Origin: Bryum argenteum
Lineage: Eukaryota > Streptophyta > Bryopsida > Bryales > Bryaceae
Direction: 5' to 3'
NCBI GenBank assembly: GCA_037043015.1
Contig: CM073331.1
Span: 248,001 to 312,000 of the forward strand
DNA: 64,000 nucleotides
Positions within the stretch are counted from its first letter, which is position 1; each line of letters begins with the position of its first letter. The notes below the pieces were generated by a model that was given only the letters and a program-made list of their open reading frames with translations, was not told the origin of the DNA and did not search any database. Positions 34,860 through 45,572 of this stretch are shown in pieces. The position numbers were made by a program, and so were the translations under genes.

Positions 34860-35424
34860 TTATACTAAAGCCAACATAACAGTACAATTGATTCTTTGAT
34901 TGATGTGTATGTGTTTATTTTTGGATTGATGTATGTGTGTTTACTGTGTTTTGTGGGCATATTATCAAGGGTAGGTTGAATGAGTATTTTATTATTTAAT
35001 TTTATTCATGTCAACCCACAAAGGAATTGGTGTTCTTATTTAGTGATTAATTATATATTTACTACTTGGGGTGTAGAAATAATCGCTTCCATGCAAATCT
35101 TTTGAGGTATTTTGGTAGCTTACAACAACAAATGTGCCTACCTTTACACATGGTGCATGCATAATATGAAATTTAGCAAATTAGATGTAGCAGTTCGGAG
35201 ATTGCAACAATCATACCAATTGATGCAAACCCTTGCCTTGAATTCTTCTCTTCTTGCGTGGCAAAAAAAGATCAATGAGTTCAATGGCAAAGGGAAAGTT
35301 AACAAACTTGTTGAAATTAAGCTTGCCAAAAAATGGTGCAAAATATAGTTACCTACAACACTCCTTTTCATTATTAAAGCATTGGAAGTTTGACAAATTC
35401 ATTTGGGAGGTCCCACACGACTTG
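34860..35424. other. Intergenic with a dispersed 100-bp repeat (R7)
   Basis: About 34950-35045 (TATCAAGGGTAGGTTGAATG then GGTGTTCTTATTTAGTG) is related to 18870-18955 in the carboxypeptidase intron 7 and to 53975-54060. A reversed relative lies at 25540-25600. No gene is recognised. Confidence 0.45.
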
Positions 35425-36832
35425 TTTTAATACATAAAAGAAGGTAGGTAGGTTGGTAAGTTCGGAGGTTGGTAGGTTGGTAAGTTCAGAGGTCGGTAGG
35501 TTGGTAGGTTGGTGGGTAGGAAGAATTGCCGGACAATATTTTATTATAGAAGTAGATAGCAATGTATCCGTGGTCCCGAAAGGAAAGCTCTTTATATGGT
35601 ACTTTTAGAAAATTATCCCATGTATACCATTTCCTCATATTATGTTAATTATTTATATGTTTGTGTGTGTGTATATATATATTTTAATTTTTTTAATTTT
35701 TAAAATTTTTAAAATTTTGTTCATAACCAAAAAATATATATAAGAAGGTAGGTAGGTAAGTTTGTATGTTGGTAGGTTGGTACGTTGGTGGGTAGAAAGG
35801 ATCGCCGTATAGTATTTTATTATAAAAGTAGATATAGACTAGCAATGTACATGTCGTCCCGACGGGAAAGCTCTTTATACGGTACTTTTATAGAATTCTC
35901 CCGTGTCTACCATTTCTTCATATTATGTTTATTATTTTTATATAGTAAGGTACCCGTCGTCCCGACGAAGAAGCACTTTATATGGTATTTAAAAAAGTAT
36001 CTCGTGTCTACCATTCCATAATTATTTTATATATGTCCGTGTTTTTGTTTTGTTTTCTTTTGGTTTGTTTTTTTTATTTTTTAAATTTTAATATAATAAT
36101 TTTATTTTAATTCATTTTAATATACATAATCCAAAAAATATAAAAGAAAATAGGTGGATAGGTTGGTTGGTAAGTTTGTAAGATGGAAGGTTGGTACGTT
36201 GGGTAGGAAGGTTTGGTGGGTAGGAAGTTTTGGTAGGTAGGAAGGTTTTGTGAGTAGGAAGGTTTGGTAGGTAGGAAGGTTTGGTAGGTAGAAAGGATCG
36301 CCGAACAATATTATGTTATAGAAGTAGAGTAGTAAGGTTCCCGTCGTCCCGACAAGAAAGGTCTTTACATGGTACTTTTTAAAAAGTATCCCGTGTCCTC
36401 ATTTTCTCATTTCAGTGTATTTTTGATTCCTCATATATTTTTAGTACATGATCCAATGAATATAAAAGAAGGTAGGTAGGTTGGTAAGAGTGTGGGTTGG
36501 TAGGTTTGTATGTTAGTAGGTTGGCACATAGGTGGGTAGGAAGGATTGCCGAACAATATTTTATTACATACTAGGAAGTCCCTGTCGTCCCGACGGAGAG
36601 GCTCTTTATATGGTAATTTTAAAAAGTATCCCGTGTATACCATTTCCTCGAAGCCAATGTTCTTTTTCTTTTTTTTTCTTTCTTTTCTTAAATAACCCAA
36701 AAACATAAAAAGAAGGTAGGTAGGTTGGTCGGTATGTTAGTAGGTTAGTAGGTTAGTAGGTTAGTAGGTTGGTACATTGGTGGGTAGAAAGGATCGCCGA
36801 ACAATATTATGTTATAGAAGTAGATATAGATT
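35425..36832. repeat. Hairpin-headed repeat R5 array
   Basis: Five to six units lie head to tail. Each has a head resembling CCCGTCGTCCCGACGGG (a 7-bp stem with a 3-base loop) followed by AAAGCTCTTTATATGGTAC and GTATCCCGTGTCTACC. A T-rich middle follows, then a G-rich GGTAGGTTGGT tail ending GGATCGCCGAACAATATT. Heads are near 35570, 35850, 35950, 36345 and 36585. Tails are near 35440, 35745, 36180, 36470 and 36710. No coding content. Superfamily is not clear. Confidence 0.7.
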
Positions 36833-37481
36833 TATACTTGTGTTATATTTAGACTATTTTTATACTTAGAAATCCATGAAAATTCTTGGTTTTCTGCAAT
36901 CCCCATATGTACATGCACAACAGTTACTTTCAATATTTTATCCAATTTCCACATCCTAGTTCCACAAGACACTGAATGTACGCTTGTAAAATGTTGAAGT
37001 GCCTAAATTTTACCATAGAGCTAATATAGTGTTAGAATTGTCATATAGTGATCTATCATCAACTTCAAAAAATAGAATTAGTGTTATGGTTGAAAGTTAG
37101 TGAATCCAACCGTAAATATTAAATTTAGTGTACTCAAATAAGAATTACCCTCCTTCCTCAAGAATTTACTATGGAATCCTATTGGAATCCTTTGGCATTC
37201 AATCCTCACACTCTGAGCTTAGATTCAATTACCCCTATCCCGAAAATTTTCTGTGCTGCCCGGCCGACAGCTGCCCGTGTTTCCGCAGCTTGAAACCTTG
37301 CACCTTCCTTGTAACACAAGGCCCCTGCATCAATCCGCGATTGTTTTAGGGTTTGCTGGACTACTTCTATTGCGATCGCGGGGACCGACCGACAATTTGT
37401 TGATTGTCCAATTTGGAGCTTTGTATCGATCAATCGGACGTCGGATCGTTAGTGAAATTTCCGGTCGCAATAGAATAGCGG
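36833..37481. other. Upstream region of VPS28
   Basis: AT-rich up to about 37230, then more GC-rich towards the VPS28 start, consistent with a promoter and 5' UTR. No other gene is recognised. Confidence 0.4.
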
Positions 37482-38907
37482 ATGATGGCTTACGGGGGAC
37501 ACCAAGCGGAGGTTCGGCTCTGGCACGACAAGCGGGAGCGAGAGATGTACGACAACTTCGCGGATCTATTTGCCATCATCAAAACCACGGAGAAGCTCGA
37601 AAAGGCCTACGTGCGCGACGTGGTGAGCGCCAAGGAGTACGAACCGGCTTGTTCCAAGCTGATTGCGCAGTTCCGGACGTTGAAAACGGCCTTGAAGGAC
37701 AGCGTGCCTGATGTGGAGCAATTCGCTGAGACTTACAAGATGGATTGCCCCGCTGCTCTCAACCGTCTGCTTGTGTCGGGAATCCCTGCTACTGTTGAGC
37801 ATAAGAGCGCGTCGTCTGATTCTGGCACTGCTGCTGCTGTCGCTGAGTGCGTGCAGATCTTTATCACCGTCATGGATACCTTGAAGCTCAACATGTTGGC
37901 TGTTGACCAGGTATGCTAAAAAAATTCCTTATCTTTCTGCTAAATTACCGTAGCGAACGATAGCTTGGAAGCTGTCTGTGTTCACAATACCATGAGGTAG
38001 TTCCTTCTGAAAGCTCTCATCGGTATGGTAGGCTGGTGAAGGTTGCATAAGTACTATCTAGTTCCATTATTTAGTATGCTGCTTACTGCTATTATGAAGC
38101 TAATAATAACAGTAAAAACTGAGTAAGAACGCACCAAATCCTCCCTTTAGGTGCCTCTACTGCAGTATAGGTAGAAGAAGCTAGTACAGCAAAAGTTTCT
38201 GTATTAAGTATAAAATGGCGAATTGAAGATTCCATGAATTGTTTGATTTGAGATTATGAGGGGGGACATAGCATAGTAGCTTTCTTCACAATCAGCTCGG
38301 TCTTTAACTGGCAGATAGCGCAGCTCAAACTGAAGGTAGAGTGTCCTATGTTTCTACTATGACTTAGAAGGTTAATAATCGTCGACTGTGAGCTGTATTG
38401 AGTGTAACAAACATCCAAGAGGTTTGCCACAATTGGTATTAGAGCTCAGATATTGATCTATTGTTGTAATCGGATGCAAGTAGAAAGGAAGTGAGTTCTT
38501 TACATCGGTGTGTGAAAGTTGATGGAAAACCTGTAGGAGATTTGTTACAGTGAGGCATGGCATATTGTGCCGTGTCAGTGTGTGTGAACACCTTGGAATC
38601 TTAAGGGAAACGTGGCCAGCAAGATACAACAGTTGTGTGATGTGTTCAAAAGTATGCACTGATGAAGTTTGATTTTGTGTGTGTCATGCAGGTTCATCCG
38701 ATGATGTCAGAATTGATTCTGGCTTTGGGCAGGGTGCCACAGTTATCAGCCGATTTCGTTGGGAAGGTGAAGGTGAAGGAGTGGATAGCGAGGTTGAACA
38801 AAATGAGCGCATCCGAAGAGCTTACTCAGGAGCAGGCAAGGCAGTTGTCTTTTGATTTGGAAATGTCATACACTGGCTTCATACAGTCTCTGCCCAAGTC
38901 TTCTTGA
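37482..38907 (+). CDS. VPS28: VPS28, ESCRT-I subunit
   Basis: VPS28 is a core subunit of ESCRT-I, which sorts ubiquitinated membrane proteins into multivesicular bodies. Two exons, 37482-37910 and 38692-38907, give 214 residues in frame, the normal length. The N-terminal core domain (VRLWHDKREREMYDNFADLF, then IKTTEKLEKAYVRD, YEPACSKLIAQF and CPAALNRLL) and the C-terminal four-helix domain (ECVQIFITVMDTLKLNM, DQVHPMMSELILAL, QLSFDLEMSYTGFIQSL) are both complete. The intron (781 bp) sits after the codons for AVDQ, in the C-terminal domain. Two Met codons occur in tandem at the start, and the first was used. Nothing looks broken. Confidence 0.96.
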
Positions 38908-39659
38908 CGATCGACGGCAATCCATTTTATTTTTTAGATGTAGGTGATTCTGTTAAATTGGTACATGAGAAATTCATGTAAGATATGTCTTTGTATATGA
39001 AAGAAGGCCAGGCTCTTGTAAATTGAGCTCTTGTTAAGGCGTCCTCAGATCGTATACGCACTCTGGTGTTTCTTTCAAGTGTATATATTCAGGGGTTTGT
39101 GGACAGCATAAGTTTCTAGTGCATACTAGCTATCAGTAAATGTTGAGCAAGAAAAATGCATTTCTCGATTTTCGTCTATCGTTTATTGTCTCTGTCCTCT
39201 TAGGCAGAGACGTCCCCCATCAACACACCCAAAAGTCCAATGACCCATCTCAAACCCTTTTCACACTATCACAAAATAGATGGAGATGAGACTTGGATGA
39301 AAAGCGGATGGCAGCTGTTCGCTTTGTGTTGAGCGCCTGCTTGCTCTAGTCTATCCTCTTTTTCGAATTGCAGAGCTTCGTTCCTTAAAAATTCTTGGAG
39401 ACGTTGCAGAAGATTCACGAGAATACAATTCATGAGACCCGCATTCGTTAACTAGGAGCCTCAACTTCGAGGAGTCGTACGAGTAACACTTCTCATTAAT
39501 ATTTGAAATTAGGGTTACAAGCATCTAGTTTAGGTTTTTTGCTAAGATACTGCTACAATTGGTTATGTACTCTGTTTGTGTGATGCTCAAAGTCTTTTGA
39601 TTGGGTGGTTTTTTTAATTTCTTTTTTCTTTTCTTTTTTTTTCTTTCTTTCTTTCTTTT
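38908..39659. other. VPS28 3' region and a duplicated segment
   Basis: The first part is probably 3' UTR. About 39203-39373 (GCAGAGACGTCCCCCATCAA, CAATGACCCATCTCAAACCC, TTTTTCGAATTGC) is repeated at about 40636-40803 with many differences. No gene is recognised. Confidence 0.45.
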
Positions 39660-39674
39660 CCTATCTATGCAGTA

Positions 39675-40070
39675 GTACAAGATCCCCTCACATGAGGGGA
39701 CCCTTATGACCAAAGACCCCTTAGCCCCCATGACCATCAGGCCCCTATGACCATTCTACACTCAACAAGCTGAGGTGCAGACCCCCCCCCTCACATGAGG
39801 GGGCCCCTATAACCAAACCCCGTTATAAATTTATAACCTCCCATGACCATACTGCACTCATACTGCAAGCTGAGGTACAGACCCCCCCCTCACATGAGGG
39901 GGGCCCTATAAGCAAACCCCTCATAGCCCCCCTATGACCATTATATTACCTATGACCGTAATATACCCATCCAGTTGGTTTGACGTGGAGGACCCCCCCC
40001 CCTCACGTGAGGGGGCCCCTATAACCACATGGACCCATATCACCACATGGACCCCGTATCACCACATCGG
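39675..40070. repeat. Palindromic C-run/G-run tandem repeats
   Basis: Four units, about 100 bp apart, each carry a near-perfect palindrome of the form CCCCCTCACATGAGGGGG (centres near 39693, 39796, 39893 and 40005; the last has CACGTG). Each is followed by CCCTATAACC or close variants. C-runs reach 9-10 bases. Such units can extrude as cruciforms. Confidence 0.7.
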
Positions 40071-41860
40071 CCCCTATTGTCATGCCACTGCCTTTGACCC
40101 ATGTGAAGCCCTAAATGACAATGCTTCATTTGGCTTCTTTTTTTGTTAACTGAAAAATTACGTCTTTGTATTTGAATTTCAGCTTACTCCATGTGAAGAA
40201 TTAATCTTTTTTTTAGGTTTATGTTGCATGAAGGTAAAATCTTTATGACTTTGTAGCTAACTTTTTAGTATTGATCATTACAATCTTACAAAGGGAGAGG
40301 GATGTTTGATTGTGATTTAGTTTATATATACTCATGTAAAAGTTACTATATTCTTTGCTTACAATTGTCAAAATACATAAGAAATTTAAAAGTCTTGGCT
40401 TACATTGAATGTGGGCAATTTCAAGGACAAAGTAATGAAATCATTTAGGAGATAGTGTTATTGACAATATGAAGTTACGTGACATGCAATTCTCTTGTCT
40501 GAAACATCATATAATTCTCTAACTTTGCCAATTTGCCATACACATACGCCATTGTAGAGCTTCTCCTTGAGAGGATAAGCACCTTGTAAATTCCCATAAA
40601 GAATCATAGTTTTAAATCCTCTTAAGCAAAAACTATGCAGAGACTTCTCTATCAATACACCCAAATTAAAGTCCAATAACCAATCTCAAACCCCTTTCAC
40701 ACTATTACAAAGTAGATGAGATTCGGATAAGATTTGGATGGCAACTGCGCGCCGTTAGGGTTAGAGCGCCTACTAGCTCGGGTCTTCCTTCCTCTTCGAA
40801 TTGCCCTTCCCCTCATGTGAGCGACTCCTATGAGATTTTGCACGCAGTGAGCGAGCAATTACTAGTTATTTAGCCGACATCTACGATGTTTAGTAACTAA
40901 CTAAGGCGTTAGCACCTTTGATGTTGGATGATATCTGGAAACGCGTTGTTGGCCCGCTCCTACAACAACAAAACTTGACCGTGCAGACTAGGGGCGGCTT
41001 CACTTCTGTTGAGCGCCGCTAAAATGTACGAAGGCATTGAGAAAATGGACCCTGTAAGTCTCTTCCGTTGTCAATTTATGTTGCGTTGCTTCTCTACTCT
41101 AAGAATCACTTCAGCTCTTTTTTTAGTTCAAAATTCATGAATAGAAGCCCTTCGTTCAAGCCTGATGTGAAGAAGAGTTTTTTGTTTGTGTATAGGAAGA
41201 GTGAGATCCATGGTTTTGAATCGAGATGGGCACACTGTCATGTGCGCTATGTTGAATAGTCTTAAGATGAGTAATACTCTTGTAGTTTTTATTTGTTATA
41301 AATTTCTTTCATTCTATTGTTCTGTGTTACCAAGTGCTTTCTCTAGATCGTGATGAATTGCCTCTTTTTGCTAATTAAATCCACATAATCGACGAGAACA
41401 CTGATGTGTGATTTGTTGCAGGTTTTCTTGTGGAAACCGCTTAGATGTCATGACATGGTTGATGTTAGCTCGCACAAGCTTGCGGATCTATGTATACATG
41501 AAGGAAAGTTGCTTGGATGTTCTTTTGATTAGAGTTGTGTTGGCGTATGGGTTGTAGATATTCAGGAACATCTTCGCTTCTTTTGTACACAACTTTGTGA
41601 TTTCTCCATGAAATTTGTGTGAGATTCGAAATTGTTCGCGATTCGAAATTGTTCGCGATTCGAAACAAGCTTGGGAATGTGATTTCTTAAAAGTTGTAAG
41701 ATGATATGAAATGACATTTCTCGACATTGAATTGCATATCTTCTGTATTAAATGGATTGCCGTGTGTTTCAGTAAGAAAATGACGTTGTTGCATGCTGGA
41801 TTTTGTAGGTTTACAAATGTGTCACTGCTGGTGATGATGTGGATGCTTGTGTCACTTCTT
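40071..41860. other. Intergenic, no supported gene
   Basis: It contains the second copy of a duplicated segment (40636-40803) and a minus-strand frame at 40458-40676 with a short GKVRELYDVSDK match to the SAICAR synthetase N-terminus, too short to call. A candidate exon near 41028-41053 followed by GTAAGT is unsupported. Otherwise nothing is recognised. Confidence 0.4.
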
Positions 41861-42195
41861 CATTTGCGGATGAACGTTTTACATTTTCTTCATCTGCGGA
41901 TGAACGCTTTACATTTTCTTCATCTGCGAATGAACGCTTTACATTTTCTTCATTTGCGGATGAAGGCTTTACATTTTCTTCATCTGCGGATGAACGCTTT
42001 ACATTTTCTTCATCTGCGGATGAACGCTTTACATTTTCTTCATCTGCGGATGAACGCTTTACATTTTCTTCATCTGCGGATGAACGCTTTACATTTTCTT
42101 CATCTGCGGATGAACGCTTTACATTTTCTTCATCTGCGGATGAACGCTATTTTCATCTGCAGATGAACGCTATTTTCATCTGCGGATGAACGCTT
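41861..42195. repeat. 30-bp minisatellite, open in two frames
   Basis: Nine units of 30 bp run from 41861 to 42130 (unit start CATCTGCGGATGAACGCTTT, then ACATTTTCTT). Shorter units of about 22 bp continue to about 42195. Most units are identical. Because 30 is a multiple of three, the array stays open: one plus-strand frame reads repeated ADERFTFSSS, the other LRMNALHFLH. No known protein matches. The array is more likely a non-coding minisatellite than a gene, but transcription cannot be excluded. Confidence 0.8.
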
Positions 42196-43534
42196 GAACG
42201 CCCAAATGCTTTTGCCAAACACCTCTACTCAAACGCATTTGCCAAACGCTTTTACCTAAACGCTTATGTCGCTACAGTTTTGATTCGTTTGTTTATGATC
42301 TTGCTAAAACTGTATTGTGCATTTATTTTAATTTTTGTTGAAAATTTATTTATTATATTTTTATTGATTGAGCTAAAATATTGATTGAACTGCTCTGAAT
42401 ACTTGCAGACATTGATGAGTTATTTTTTATCCATCCAACTTATGTGCATGCCCATCTACGGGTTTTTTTGTTTGTAATACAGAGGACAGAGCCTCACGGT
42501 TCCACTGTTCTTGTTATATCTCCAGTGCATACCAGCAGGAGAACAGCACCTTCTTTCTCCTAAGAAAAACTAGAATTACCAGGTGCTTTTGGAAGTCAAC
42601 CTTAATTCCACCATGTGGTTGTCGAAGGATTTTTCTTGCAATTGTACCAGTTCTTACATCTACAAGCGCACATTAAGATATTGAGTCAAGTCAGGTTATA
42701 TAGAAAAATCATGCATTGGGAGCAGATGGCAGTGGACTAGTACTTGATGCAAAATAGGGACGTCTCCAGTCAGATGGGGTGATTAACAGGAGCAATTTAA
42801 TTTTCGAAGTTGAGGCCCACATCCCACATATTCTTTAAGTCTTAATGCCTGTACACATTTTCTACCAGGTCCAAGGCCTATACAATCAAACAGGGCAATT
42901 TATACACATTAGAACGGGGGGCAATTTTTACACACTGGGCCCATTTGAATCTTCTTGCATTTAAAAACCGGGGCAATTTCACATATTCAAACCAGGGGCA
43001 TTACTTGCGCACTGGGGCCAATTGAATCCTTACGGTCAAGCTGTGAGAGGTCCTTAACTTATACAATAGTCTAGCCAATGAGACGCACGATCAAGTACCC
43101 CTTCGGAATGCAAGGCTGGAACATGAGTGCCTTCATTTACTCGTCGGATGCTCGGTGAGCTTCAAGCAGCACAACATCCAAGCTTCCCTGTCGATTGAAC
43201 CAAGACATTGACAAACCCTCAATTCTTACTGCAGCCCATGTCGAGGAGGCGATAATAACGAGGTGTGTAGATGATAACTATGCTACAATCATGCCCGAAA
43301 GCGTTTTGTAATAGAGAATGCCATCGATTGATTCACGACAATGATGCGGTTGTGTATGGAGATTACGTACAGAGAATGACATTGAATGTTGTCCATGCTG
43401 CATAGACTGTCACACCCCACCTAACCTCATTCAATACGCTTGCTGCTGCAGCTCCAGTCAAACCCTCGTTCATCTCCTCCTCTTTGTTTTCTCATTCCCT
43501 TCGCCCTCCTCGTCGCTAGCTGGTTGCAGCAGCC
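42196..43534. other. Intergenic upstream of PAS2
   Basis: No gene is seen. At 42880-43020 a phrase like GGGGCAATTT with CACACTGGGGCC or TACACATT recurs three to four times. The last 100 bp before 43535 are C/T-rich and probably the 5' UTR of PAS2. Confidence 0.4.
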
Positions 43535-45337
43535 ATGGGCGTCGTGCGTGCTTACCTCGCTGTCTACAACTGTGTCCTCTTCGCCGGATGGTGAGCATCG
43601 CGAATCAAAATTCAAGGCGAAGCTTTCTATGACCGGGAATGTGAACTCTGAGTATTCGCTTTCTCCGTGCAGGTCGCAGATTTTGTACTCGGCAGTGCTT
43701 GCTCTGCACACGAAAGGTCCGCCGGCGGTGTACGATGCAGTGGAGAAGCCGCTCCAGATATGGCAGACTGCCGCATTACTTGAGGTTTGGCCGCGCCATT
43801 GCATATTCGATTAGATATATATATTCATGTTGTGCTGATGCGTGTTCGTGGTGGATGGGGTGCAGATCTTCAACAGTCTTGTAGGTAAGAGACTGAGTCA
43901 CATTGCCGTTTCATTGTGGTTTTCGATTGTGTAGCTTTTGTCTGATGGGTTGTTGTTGTTGTTCATTGTAGGAATTACGAGGTCGCCCGTGTCGGCGACG
44001 CTGCCGCAGATTGCGTCTCGCATCTTCGTCACTTGGGGCATTCTCTACAGTTTCCCCCAAGTGAGCACACATTCAAAGCCCCTGTTCACGACTCGTTACT
44101 GACAAACCGTAATGGAAAACCACCCGAGCTTTGATCCTTGCATCGATGTTTTGAAAGCTGAGAGTTGATCTGTCTGTGAGTGCAGGTGCGAGATCACTGG
44201 TTGGTGACTTCGTTGATCCTCAGCTGGGGTATCACCGAGGTCAGCACCTTTTCAATCATCCTGCACGTTCAATGTCAAAATATTACATGATTGATTGGCT
44301 TAGTTTCAAAATCGGGGGATTCAACATCATGGAGGGCTCCTTTATTGATCGATGGGGATCCCTATGCTTGAATTCTGGTGTGTTCAGAATTAGTGTACAT
44401 TCGCATCCTTTTGTTTTACTGATCAATCTAATGCGATCTCTGTAGGTTATCCGGTACTCATTCTTTGCTTTGAAAGAGATTTTCGGTTCAGCGCCCCGGT
44501 TCCTTCTCTGGCTAAGGTATGGCTTCATCTGATTCTTCCTCACTGTCATTAAAATTTGGCGTGAAATTGATTGTGCTTGTATGAGCCACTGATCATAGGC
44601 TCGATAATATAAAGCCACTGATCCCTTCTTCCGCTCAAACCAACCATCTTTCGTTTCTTTCGAAGAAGCTACCGAGGTTACGAGGAGATGCTTCATGTAA
44701 CCCTAGTCGTGCAATCATCTTGTTGTTGCAGGTACACGACATTCTACATCTTGTACCCCACGGGGATTAGCAGTGAAGCCGGGCTCATCTTCGTTGCGCT
44801 CAAATACATGAAAGTGAGATCCATCTCCATTCTCACTCTCTTTTTTTTTCTTCTTTAATCACAGATACCCTTCCTCCATGTGCTTTACTAATACTCATTG
44901 TGGACAGGAAACTGGTCTTTACAACTTGCCGATGCCGAACAAGCTGAATTTCGCCTTCGACTATTACTACGCCTCTATCTTGATCATCTTCGCTTATCTT
45001 CCAGGTAAAGCATTCAGCTTATATTTTCCTTCTTAAAAGACATTGTCCTTCTGATGCTATCTGTTACTGTTCTTCAAATTTGATTAATTGCACACTGGCT
45101 TTGTTATTTATGGTTCTTTTTTGTTTGGCTTGCAGGGAGCCCCGGAATGTACTCGCACATGATTCGTCAACGAAAGAAGGCGTTGGCTGTCAAGCCCAAA
45201 GGTACATGCTTGTGAAGGTGTTCTTTGCCAGTGATATTTGTTCATTGTTTATCTTTTCAGTGCAAGCATACCAAAATTCGGGTACTTCAACCCATAGAAG
45301 CTTAACATTTTGATTGTTCGTTGATGCAGAGACATAA
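43535..45337 (+). CDS. PAS2: Very-long-chain 3-hydroxyacyl-CoA dehydratase (PASTICCINO2/HACD)
   Basis: This ER membrane enzyme dehydrates 3-hydroxyacyl-CoA in the fatty acid elongase cycle. Ten exons: 43535-43590, 43673-43784, 43866-43884, 43972-44060, 44186-44239, 44446-44516, 44732-44813, 44908-45004, 45136-45201 and 45330-45337. They give 217 residues with phases matching; plant PAS2 is about 220. Landmarks are VYDAVEKPLQIWQTAALLE, ITRSPVSATLPQIASRIF, WGILYSFPQ, and ILYPTGISSEAG, which carries the catalytic Tyr and Glu of the PTPLA family. Several hydrophobic spans and a basic Lys-rich tail (QRKKALAVKPKET) fit an ER multispan protein. Exon 3 is only 19 bp and the last coding exon 8 bp. It is tail-to-tail with the glycosyltransferase (235 bp between stops). 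Confidence 0.95.
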
Positions 45338-45572
45338 GGGAGGATTTATTACAGTTTCCAAGGTGGCCGCCATGAATTACTTGTAATGGTTTTGGCATTG
45401 TGTAACTTCAGCGTTGATACGGTATTGTAGTCCTTATTGGCCTCTTTTTTAAATGCATCGTTCTTGAATGTAAGTACGAAATTGCTAGAATATGGGACTC
45501 TCGAGCTTTTTGGTGTATGATTATTCAGGATAGGACAATGTGGATATGATCAAGGACAAGTATGAGCTGTGT

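Noticed and set aside
35700-36830. Possible CRISPR-like array from regularly recurring GGTAGGTTGGT blocks
   Set aside because: Units are 100-380 bp with variable spacing and degenerate G-rich tails in a plant nuclear context; this is a dispersed eukaryotic repeat.
40921-41060. Short exon-like stretch ending in GTAAGT near 41053
   Set aside because: The stretch matches no known protein and no joining exon was found downstream.
41711-42166. 151-residue frame with repeated HLRMNALHF
   Set aside because: The repeat nature is entirely explained by the 30-bp minisatellite, and the flanking residues match nothing known.
43427-43814. Open frames of about 125 residues on both strands
   Set aside because: They overlap PAS2 exons 1-2, whose correct frame and splice sites give known protein motifs.
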